A DNA stretch of 64,000 bases from Anaerolineae bacterium (GTDB lineage Bacteria > Chloroflexota > Anaerolineae > B4-G1 > SLSP01). Location: NCBI GenBank assembly GCA_016931185.1, contig JAFGFI010000111.1:1-64000 (forward strand), read 5' to 3'. Each line of letters opens with the position of its first letter. The stretch's first letter is position 1. Below are positions 8,274-15,413 of this stretch, in pieces. The notes under the pieces are model-generated. The model did not search any database. It saw only the letters and a list, made by a program, of their open reading frames with translations, and was not told the origin of the DNA. The translations under genes were made by a program, and so were the position numbers.

Positions 8274-9326
8274 TTACGGTATGGGCGTAGGGGTGGATTG
8301 CTGGCTTGGAATCCAGGGGGTCCATGTTGGGGTGGGGGTTTGGCAGAGGATGGCAGCCTCAACGCGGGCGTTGAGTTCGGGATATGGTGTGCTTAACCAA
8401 CGGTAGATGGGTTCAGCTTTCGTACATTGCCCCGCGCCGATATATGCTTCTGCCAATGCTTGGGGGAGCGCGTGGGCCGGATTTTCACTGTCCGCGCTGA
8501 GGCTACGATCACCCTGTGCCAATTTGCTCCCTGCAACTTCCAGGGCGATCACCGCTTCTGTCCAGGCTTCTCGTGCTGAATAGGCTTGCCCTAACGCCAT
8601 CCATAAAGCTGCCGGAGCATCGGGGAGGTCCTCCAAGACTTCTACCAGGAGCTTAATGGCTGAGTTAGGATCACCGGCTGCGACGAGGGCTGTGGCTTGA
8701 TAGTAAAATGTCATCGGTACACCTGGAAATTGGCGACTGTATGTTTGAGCCAAAACCTGTAGTATTTGGTTGTCTTGAGTTTGCCGGGCCGCGTGCCAAC
8801 GATCTGTAAATAGGGCCTCACTCAATGTCGGATCGAGCGTTTGGGCGATGGCAAATGCTTGATCGGCGGCGTGGTATTCTTCTCTATGGTTGAGTACAGT
8901 TCCTAGAAGCGCCCATGTTTCTGCGTCTTTGGGGCGCGCACTGATGGCCTTCCATGCACGTGCCTCAGCGACCGCGAATGTTTTCTGTGCCAGGGCCAGA
9001 CGCACACCTTCCTGAAGTACCCTGCCATCTCCAGGCGCATACGCATTTGCTTCTTGCCATGCCGTGTGAGCTATTATCAGGTCTCCACGCGATAGGGCCA
9101 ATCGCATCGTTTGTAATGGGATATCGATAGCGGAGGTAGGTGTGGGAGATGGGAGGCGGGTTGGCATCGGCCCCCAGGTTGGCAAGGGAGAGGGAGAGAT
9201 CTCCGGTAATGAGGTAGCGCGGGTGCAGGCAACCATTAGGGTTATGAATATAAGTAATTGAGTCTTGGCAAGGATAAACAGGGATCGATTTTTATGATGT
9301 AGATCAGACTGTATGGGTGATACCAT
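8274..9326 (-). CDS. TPR-containing lipoprotein
   Basis: About 350 residues from an ATG at 9326, one base after the upstream stop; a longer reading from 9389 would overlap the preceding gene by about 60 bases. A hydrophobic signal (LLIFITLMVAC) ends in a likely lipobox cysteine, although Met at -3 is unusual. The mature part is helical, with tetratricopeptide-like repeats (for example 'DAETWALLGTVLNHREEYHAA' region). The C-terminus is Thr/Pro-rich (TPTPTWTPW). It is last in the envelope operon 15.3-8.3 kb, after the glycosidase. It probably organises an extracytoplasmic complex; no catalytic motif is seen. Confidence 0.8.
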   Translation of the reverse strand: MVSPIQSDLHHKNRSLFILAKTQLLIFITLMVACTRATSLPEISPSPLPTWGPMPTRLPSPTPTSAIDIPLQTMRLALSRGDLIIAHTAWQEANAYAPGDGRVLQEGVRLALAQKTFAVAEARAWKAISARPKDAETWALLGTVLNHREEYHAADQAFAIAQTLDPTLSEALFTDRWHAARQTQDNQILQVLAQTYSRQFPGVPMTFYYQATALVAAGDPNSAIKLLVEVLEDLPDAPAALWMALGQAYSAREAWTEAVIALEVAGSKLAQGDRSLSADSENPAHALPQALAEAYIGAGQCTKAEPIYRWLSTPYPELNARVEAAILCQTPTPTWTPWIPSQQSTPTPIP

Positions 9327-9327
9327 T

Positions 9328-11106
9328 TTATTTGGATATCCTTTGCCGGCTGATAACCCATAATCCGATGCTTCCCAGGAGTATAACACCGCTAATTTTC
9401 AAAGGTAGAGGTAGTGGTGATGATTTTTCTGGAACAGGGGCGGGGAGTGTTCTCAAGGTGGGAGAAGCATAAGGAGTTGGCGTTGCTGTAGGAGGTGGGA
9501 CAGTAGCGGTGGGGGTGGGAGTAGGTGTAGCAGTCGGTGTTGCCGTACCCGTAGGGGTTGCTGTGGGTGTGAGGGTTGCCGTGGGTGTGAGGGTTGTTGT
9601 AGGTGTGACTGTTGGTGGTATAGATGTAGGCTGTTGCTGTGCTTCTGTTGTTGAGATGGCTGTGGGCTGCTTTTCTTCTGCTGCTGTCGTCGGGATAGCA
9701 GTGGCTATAGGTTGACCGGCGGAGGCGACGCTTAGTGGTGGCGCGCTGGCTGTGATAGAGCCTTCTACCAGCAAATAGGGAGGGCCGCCGATGAGACATG
9801 GATTTCCTGGATGTGAACAGGAGCTTGCTGGCAGATCCACAGTGTATAATCCGTTTTGTATTCCGATGCTGCGCCGGTTGCCTTGCCAGTCAACCAGGAT
9901 AGCGGAGTCTGCATGGGCAGCAACTTGGACCGTCACGGCCTGCGGTCCGCGTGCCCAGAGGATAGTTGTCCAGCCCTCGCTGCGTTGTACTGTGACAACG
10001 GCAGCTTCATCGCGCCGGTCAAGAGTAGCACTTTGAAAGCCTACCAGATAGCGCGTAGCGACCTGGTAGGCTGTAAACGCCGGGCGTCGGCTACCATCAC
10101 GCCGTACCAGACCAAAGGGTTCTGGATTGGCAGTGTCGCTGTCGAGATCGGTCATTTTGTAGATGGCGATACGTTGCGCGCCGGCCGCCAGGGCCATCGC
10201 AAAGTCTTGTATGATAAACATAGCCTGCTCTTCTTGGGAGATATTAAATTGTGGGTTAGGCACGGGCCAGGAAGGGTCATTGGAGGGTGCGGCATTGGTT
10301 TCTACAAGCCATAGCGGTTTGTAGATACCAAACTCTCCTAGTAATCCCAGGTAAAAGCGGCTCAGATCATACACATTGTCTGAGCTAAAGTAGATGTGTA
10401 GGGTAATGGCGTCGAAGTAATAGTTATGAGCGGCAGCGTTGGTATCGGCAGTCGCTATCTGGAGAAAACGACGTAAAAATAGCTCTCGTCCATAGTTTGC
10501 ATCCCACCAGTGGGTGACGGCTGCCAGGTGGATAACCATATCCGGGTTCACTTGATGGGCTACATCATAGGTCACGCGCATCAGTTGAACAAAATCCTCG
10601 ACGGATCCTCCCCAGGATTGGAAACTGGTTTCCCAAATATCGGGTTCATTCCAGATGATCCAGTGGCGAATTCGTCCGGCATGGCGGCTCATCAATTGGC
10701 GGATAAAAGTAGCCCAGGCATTATTAGGATCGTCGTTAGGTAAGTAGAGTCCGAGGGGCACGCCTGCACCTTTTCCCCAATCGGTGGCCCATCCAGGTGT
10801 GGTGACAATTAACCCTATAATTTCGCGTCCGGCAGCTCGCTCTGTATCCAATACCGCATCGGCAACGGGATATTCAATCCAATCATTGGGCCCTCCCGGC
10901 TGAATTTGGTTCCACTCAAAGGTGACGCGCGTCCAACCTGCGCCTAATGCGCTGGCAGCTCCGGGTGCATCATAAGCTTCGATAACCCCAAAGCGTCGAT
11001 CGGGAATGTTTTGAGGGTGGGGGGCGGCATTGACAGGAAGCGGCAATGCCGTGAAGATTATGCTCAATAAGCAAATGTAAAATGCAAAACATGAAACATG
11101 ATTCAT
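9328..11106 (-). CDS. Secreted, membrane-anchored glycoside hydrolase (TIM barrel, GH39/GH5-like)
   Basis: A 592-residue protein with an N-terminal signal peptide (about 1-27). A TIM-barrel glycosidase follows: IIWNEPD carries the expected acid/base Glu, and LVETNAAP supplies a candidate nucleophile on a later strand. A small C-terminal beta domain leads to a Thr/Pro-rich stalk of about 70 residues (repeated PTATPTPT) and a C-terminal membrane helix with a basic tail (RQRISK), so the enzyme should sit on the outer cell surface. The clan A barrel is clear; GH39 versus GH5 and the substrate are not. It abuts the upstream glycosyltransferase stop directly (0-base gap). Confidence 0.82.
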   Translation of the reverse strand: MNHVSCFAFYICLLSIIFTALPLPVNAAPHPQNIPDRRFGVIEAYDAPGAASALGAGWTRVTFEWNQIQPGGPNDWIEYPVADAVLDTERAAGREIIGLIVTTPGWATDWGKGAGVPLGLYLPNDDPNNAWATFIRQLMSRHAGRIRHWIIWNEPDIWETSFQSWGGSVEDFVQLMRVTYDVAHQVNPDMVIHLAAVTHWWDANYGRELFLRRFLQIATADTNAAAHNYYFDAITLHIYFSSDNVYDLSRFYLGLLGEFGIYKPLWLVETNAAPSNDPSWPVPNPQFNISQEEQAMFIIQDFAMALAAGAQRIAIYKMTDLDSDTANPEPFGLVRRDGSRRPAFTAYQVATRYLVGFQSATLDRRDEAAVVTVQRSEGWTTILWARGPQAVTVQVAAHADSAILVDWQGNRRSIGIQNGLYTVDLPASSCSHPGNPCLIGGPPYLLVEGSITASAPPLSVASAGQPIATAIPTTAAEEKQPTAISTTEAQQQPTSIPPTVTPTTTLTPTATLTPTATPTGTATPTATPTPTPTATVPPPTATPTPYASPTLRTLPAPVPEKSSPLPLPLKISGVILLGSIGLWVISRQRISK

Positions 11107-11868
11107 TTAACTTGTGACCTTCGACTTTTTTGAATTCCTCGCCCGTTGTACTTTGCGATATTTTACCATTTCATAATAACTCATTAACGTGCAAAGCAAT
11201 AGTCCGTAGATGCTATCACGCCAGCCGCCCAGCGTGAAAAAACGCCATCCAAAGTGTCGTAGGGCTTCGCGGTAAGGCGTGTAAAAGCGCACGGGTGTAT
11301 TTTTTTCTAATAAGATGCCGGCATCGTAGTCGGTGTACTTGCGTTGTTTGGAAATAAATTGTTGCAAGGTTTCGTAGTTGTAATGGATGAGCGATTCTTG
11401 CAAATAACCAGCTTCGCCGTCTAATTCTGCGATTTCATGGACGGCGCGGTTAGGATCATAGTGGGCACAGTCACGACGCAGTAAACGCAGTTGGTAATCA
11501 GGACGCCAACCTGCACCGCGCATCCGGTGGCCGAGGATGTAGTTATAACGAGGTACCCACCAACCCACTTTGTTTTCGCTTGCAATGACGTGTTTGATTT
11601 CTGCCGCCAATTCGGGAGTGGCGCGTTCATCAGCATCAATAAAGAATATCCATTCAGCTTCGACGGCTGCTAATGCCGCGTTGCGTTGTTGGGAGTAGTG
11701 TTCAAAGGAATGTTGGAGAATAGTCGCGCCGGCCTGTTTAGCCAGTGTCACAGTGTTATCGGTGCTGTAACTATCAAAGACTATAACTTCATCGGTCCAA
11801 TATACGCTTTCGATGCACGCGCTGATGTGGCGTTCCTCATTCAGGGTTAGGATAACAGTTTTGAGCAT
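11107..11868 (-). CDS. Family 2 glycosyltransferase (WaaE/KdtX-like)
   Basis: A 253-residue GT-A enzyme without membrane helices. It has the family-2 start VILTLNEERHI, the nucleotide-binding Asp in VFDSYSTDNT, and a metal-binding FIDADER motif. This short form resembles the LPS-core beta-glucosyltransferase group, but in this lineage it may act on other envelope glycans. The start is 4 bases from the preceding GT2 stop and the end touches the glycosidase gene, so it lies inside the envelope operon. Confidence 0.87.
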   Translation of the reverse strand: MLKTVILTLNEERHISACIESVYWTDEVIVFDSYSTDNTVTLAKQAGATILQHSFEHYSQQRNAALAAVEAEWIFFIDADERATPELAAEIKHVIASENKVGWWVPRYNYILGHRMRGAGWRPDYQLRLLRRDCAHYDPNRAVHEIAELDGEAGYLQESLIHYNYETLQQFISKQRKYTDYDAGILLEKNTPVRFYTPYREALRHFGWRFFTLGGWRDSIYGLLLCTLMSYYEMVKYRKVQRARNSKKSKVTS

Positions 11869-11872
11869 AGAT

Positions 11873-12781
11873 TTATTCCCACGCAGCTAAGATTTTCTGA
11901 TAGGTCCGGTGCCATTCTGAGGAGGCGGAGGTTTTGTCCAATACCTTGAATCTATGGCGGATTAGGGTGCGTACCAGATAGCGGGTGAGTGTCCCCCGGT
12001 GCTTGCGATAAAGGCGCGCGCGGCTTTCCCAGAGATAAGCGGTGGTTGTTGGGCGATCCTGATTGGCGCTGGCCCCACTGTGATGGGTGATTTTTGCCGC
12101 TGGAACCAACCATACTTGCCAACCGGCTTTATGCATCCGCCATGCCCAGTCTATTTCTTCGCAGTACATAAAAAAGCGTTCGTCCAATAATCCCACCTGA
12201 GCGATCGCTTCACCGCGTGCCATCATAGCTGCCCCTAGCGGAAAGTCAATGGGAAAGGGGGATCCGTGTGTATAAAGTGTGAATGGATACCGTCCATTAA
12301 GGCGACTGTAGTAGAAACGTTGTGGTAATAGATGAAGGTCGAACATAGGTTGTAACAGATCGGGAAAACGAAATGCGCTTTCCTGGCGGGTGCCGTCCGT
12401 GTTAAGTAACTGCGGTCCAATCAATCCCACTTGGGGATGTGTATCCAAAAAATCACACAGTGTGCTGAGTGCACCAGGGTGAATCTCGGTATCTGGGTTG
12501 AGTAGCCATATATAATCAGGCAAATTACAGTTGATAAGTTTTTTTAAAACGTAGTTATTGCCCTGGACGTAGCCTAGATTTTCCCCCAATTCTTCTAATT
12601 GTACCCAGGGGTGTTGTTTTTTAACCATTGCAGTGGATCCGTCGTAAGAAGCATTGTCCACGATCCATACGTCAGCCTGTATGGGAGTACGGGCTAATTC
12701 CGCTTGTAGTGAGAGCAGACAATGGTCTAGTAGTTCGCGCACGTTCCATGAGATGATAATGATACTAATTCGCGGTTCCAT
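11873..12781 (-). CDS. Family 2 glycosyltransferase (rhamnosyltransferase-like)
   Basis: A 302-residue GT-A enzyme resembling WbbL-type rhamnosyltransferases. Seen are SIIIISWNVRELL, the nucleotide-binding VDNAS, LLNPDTE as the DxD-type motif and a late FFMYCEEIDWAWR segment with the catalytic-base acidic residues. There is no membrane helix. It lies 9 bases after the FlgD-like lipoprotein gene and 4 bases before the next GT2. It probably adds a deoxysugar or hexose to a surface glycan; donor and acceptor are not predictable. Confidence 0.87.
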   Translation of the reverse strand: MEPRISIIIISWNVRELLDHCLLSLQAELARTPIQADVWIVDNASYDGSTAMVKKQHPWVQLEELGENLGYVQGNNYVLKKLINCNLPDYIWLLNPDTEIHPGALSTLCDFLDTHPQVGLIGPQLLNTDGTRQESAFRFPDLLQPMFDLHLLPQRFYYSRLNGRYPFTLYTHGSPFPIDFPLGAAMMARGEAIAQVGLLDERFFMYCEEIDWAWRMHKAGWQVWLVPAAKITHHSGASANQDRPTTTAYLWESRARLYRKHRGTLTRYLVRTLIRHRFKVLDKTSASSEWHRTYQKILAAWE

Positions 12782-12790
12782 ATAGTAGCT

Positions 12791-14041
12791 TTAGGGTTCC
12801 CATATCGTGATGAAGTGTGGATCGACGCGGTTGTTGACGGTTGCGGTTTCCATTCCCTCGTGGAGCAGGCCCATCCAGTAATAAAGTGGATTACGGATAG
12901 GAACTTCGACGATTTGTACACACCCGGTGACCTGGGATCTGGCGCGCGGTGGCAGATACCAATGCCCATCGAGTTCTACTAACTCCACGCCTGGTCGACC
13001 TAAACCCCAGCGAAAGGGATAATTGCGCAGACTGGTATCAAAATCCATACCTATTCTGAAGATACCTGCATCTTCAGGCCAACCGAGTGTATTAAAGTTT
13101 TGGTCGCTGCGATAGTTTGTACCGGGCCAGGGGCCTGTGGTGCGGATATAAGTATCGCTGTCGTTTTCTACGGTGAGGGTATAGCATAATGTATCAGAAA
13201 GCACCAAAGTGACGTCGGAAAATTCCACATTACCGTTCACAATGTAGGCCATAGGTAATCCCGCGTTGAGAATTTTCAGTGTCTGACTGACTATGGCTCG
13301 TTGCCCCATTTTATCCCGTGCTTCAGCGTATACGACGTAATTACCATCAGGGGGCGGTTCGTTGCCGGCGTCAATGCCACCGTCATATTTGAAGATGTGT
13401 GGACCTTTCATGTTAGGCGCAATATTACTTTCTTCTTCTGATATATATTGCGGGACACCGTCAATGCCTATCAGATAGACGTTAAGGGCCTCTACGTCTT
13501 TCTCTAATGTGAGATTGAGGGTTACGGCATCCTGGATGCCATCTTGATTGGGAGAAAAGGCTGTGGGTTGAATTTGGAAATCCTGTATGCCAGGAGGAGC
13601 GGTGTCGGCCTCTGAGATACGGAGTTGTCCGGTGACGGCGCCTATCTCGGCATCTGCAGTCATCGCCTCGATTTTCCAGGTGTAAACTCCATCCGGGAGC
13701 ATCCGTTTGGGAAGGTGATACGGTAACGCTTCACCAGGGTCAGTGAACCCTTCTACAATGCCTCCGAAATAAACAGTATAGGGGTCTTCGTTAAGTGCCA
13801 GGGAGGTGGGGGGACGGAAAGTATATTCGCGGCCGGTAGTATCGTAGAGATAAATGGCGACTGTTGCACTGCGATTGAGTAGAAATTCTATCTTTGCTAA
13901 GTCTGTCGTTCCATCAGCATTGGGGCTGATGGTATCTGGTGCGAGCGTCACATTTTCTAGGATCTCTTTCTTTCCACAGCTTATCAGTGTGAGTAATATG
14001 AGTAGTGTAAATGTAATGATGAGTAAATGTTTATTTGTCAT
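12791..14041 (-). CDS. FlgD-Ig-like lipoprotein, tandem paralogue 2
   Basis: About 416 residues from the ATG at 14041, 10 bases after the upstream stop; a longer start at 14083 would overlap that gene. A lipoprotein signal ends in LLTLISCG. Two FlgD-Ig/T9SS-type repeats follow, each opening with a SPNxDG-D motif (SPNADGTTDLAKIEFLL and SPNQDGIQDAVTLNL), then a C-terminal beta domain ending near a WYLPPRARSQ stretch. It is clearly paralogous over its full length to the next gene upstream. Such Ig-like modules bind or display surface structures; no enzymatic motif is seen. Confidence 0.8.
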   Translation of the reverse strand: MTNKHLLIITFTLLILLTLISCGKKEILENVTLAPDTISPNADGTTDLAKIEFLLNRSATVAIYLYDTTGREYTFRPPTSLALNEDPYTVYFGGIVEGFTDPGEALPYHLPKRMLPDGVYTWKIEAMTADAEIGAVTGQLRISEADTAPPGIQDFQIQPTAFSPNQDGIQDAVTLNLTLEKDVEALNVYLIGIDGVPQYISEEESNIAPNMKGPHIFKYDGGIDAGNEPPPDGNYVVYAEARDKMGQRAIVSQTLKILNAGLPMAYIVNGNVEFSDVTLVLSDTLCYTLTVENDSDTYIRTTGPWPGTNYRSDQNFNTLGWPEDAGIFRIGMDFDTSLRNYPFRWGLGRPGVELVELDGHWYLPPRARSQVTGCVQIVEVPIRNPLYYWMGLLHEGMETATVNNRVDPHFITIWEP

Positions 14042-14051
14042 AGCGATATGT

Positions 14052-15323
14052 TTATTTGTTCTTGATGGTAACTGCATGAGCATCTACATGATTATTAACT
14101 TCTGCAATGGCTACATCTTCATGGATTAACCCCATCCAATAATAAAGTGAATTGCTCGCGGGATATTCGACGACTTGTATACACCCGGTCACGATGGATG
14201 TCACTCTGGGGGGTAAATACCAATAACCTTCAATTTCTACCAGGGTATCATCAGGTCGTCCGATACCCCATCGGAACGGGTAATTGCGCAATCCACCTTC
14301 AAAATCCATACCCACACGGAATACTCCTGATTCTTCAGACCAGCCGAGGGTATTGAAATTTTGATCGCTGCGATAGGTTGCACCTGACCAGGGACCTGTA
14401 GTGCGTAGATAGGTATTACTGTCGTTTTCTACAGTGAGTGAATAACATAAAGTATCTCCCAATTCTAGCACAGAGGTTGAGTATGTAACTTCTCCATTGG
14501 CTATGTAGGCACGGGGAAGACCCGCGTTGCGGATAGTAAGTGTATCACTGACAATCACATGTTGGCCTGAACTATCCTGAGCTTCGGCATAAATGATATA
14601 GGTGCCATCTGATGGGGGGTCATTTCCTACATCAATACCGCCATCATAATCGAAGGTATGCCACCCTTTGGCATTGGAATGGGTTTGTCTTGTTTCATCT
14701 TCTGGAATGTAGTGTATGGTTTCATCTGTTTCTAGCAAGTATACGTGCAGGGTTGTAACATCTTTATCGAGGATGAGGTTGACGGTAACGCGGTCGTCAA
14801 TGCCATCTTGGTTGGGGGAGAAGGTTTTGGGATAGATTGAAAATCCCTGGATGCCGGGTAGTAATATATCTGCGTTTTGAATGGTTAAAGTTCCGGTAAC
14901 TTCCTGTGTTCCTATGGTGTCTTCGGCGATAATGTGCCAGGTATAATCTCCGTCGGGTAACATCCGTTTGACAATCTCAAAATCATAGTATGGATCATCA
15001 ATGTGTGTATAATTCTCCACTACCCCATTAAAATAAACGGTATAGGGTTTTGGATTTGAAGAGAGTGTGGATGGAGGTCGAAAAACAAAACGTTGCACTT
15101 TGCCATTTTTATTCTGAGAATCCAGATAAATGCTGACGGTCGCATTGCGCCTGAGAGTGAATTTTATTTCACTCGCATCGTGTTGCCCATCTCCATTAGG
15201 AGTGATGACTGAGGGATATACTGAGACGTTTGTCAGTGAGGGTTGGACCCCACAGGCACTTAACAGCAATATCGCCGGCCATAAAAAGCGCAGGATTTTG
15301 GTGAGTATGGTTTTTATTAGCAT
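14052..15323 (-). CDS. FlgD-Ig-like lipoprotein, tandem paralogue 1
   Basis: A 423-residue lipoprotein (lipobox LLLSACG near residue 24) with the same plan as its downstream paralogue: TPNGDGQHDASEIKFTL and SPNQDGIDDRVTVNL repeats, then a conserved tail (DQNFNTLGW, NYPFRWG, YWYLPPR, YYWMGLIHE). It is first in the 15.3-8.3 kb envelope operon. No Shine-Dalgarno sequence precedes the ATG, but a -10 box lies 9 bases upstream, so the message may start almost at the ATG. Probable extracytoplasmic structural or binding protein. Confidence 0.8.
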   Translation of the reverse strand: MLIKTILTKILRFLWPAILLLSACGVQPSLTNVSVYPSVITPNGDGQHDASEIKFTLRRNATVSIYLDSQNKNGKVQRFVFRPPSTLSSNPKPYTVYFNGVVENYTHIDDPYYDFEIVKRMLPDGDYTWHIIAEDTIGTQEVTGTLTIQNADILLPGIQGFSIYPKTFSPNQDGIDDRVTVNLILDKDVTTLHVYLLETDETIHYIPEDETRQTHSNAKGWHTFDYDGGIDVGNDPPSDGTYIIYAEAQDSSGQHVIVSDTLTIRNAGLPRAYIANGEVTYSTSVLELGDTLCYSLTVENDSNTYLRTTGPWSGATYRSDQNFNTLGWSEESGVFRVGMDFEGGLRNYPFRWGIGRPDDTLVEIEGYWYLPPRVTSIVTGCIQVVEYPASNSLYYWMGLIHEDVAIAEVNNHVDAHAVTIKNK

Positions 15324-15332
15324 TGAAGTGAC

Positions 15333-15360
15333 AGTGTACCAGAGTGAGGATGTATGTCAA
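15333..15360 (-). promoter_or_regulatory. Promoter of the envelope operon (near-leaderless)
   Basis: On the minus strand a perfect TTGACA (15360-15355), a 16-base spacer and TACACT (15338-15333) lie 9 bases before the ATG at 15323. The predicted transcript start is therefore about 3 bases before the codon. TACACT is also the -10 box at 46058. Confidence 0.6.
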
Positions 15361-15362
15361 AT

Positions 15363-15391
15363 TTGCCTAACTTGACAGTCTGCGTTACAAT
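15363..15391 (+). promoter_or_regulatory. Promoter of the GH3 gene
   Basis: TTGCCT (15363-15368), a 17-base spacer and TACAAT (15386-15391) predict transcription from about 15398. That places AGAGGAG (15398-15404) at the very front of a short leader and excludes the upstream ATG at 15354 as the translation start. It is back-to-back with the minus-strand promoter at 15333-15360. Confidence 0.55.
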
Positions 15392-15413
15392 TGCCTCAGA
15401 GGAGAATCAATTT

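Noticed and set aside
8154..8406. A 63-residue reading frame at 8215-8406 as a small gene.
   Set aside because: It begins in the terminator of the metallopeptidase gene and then runs antisense to the TPR lipoprotein's Thr/Pro tail.
9509..9715. A Val/Gly-rich reading frame on the + strand.
   Set aside because: It is the reverse of the Thr/Pro-rich stalk of the glycosidase gene; low complexity only.
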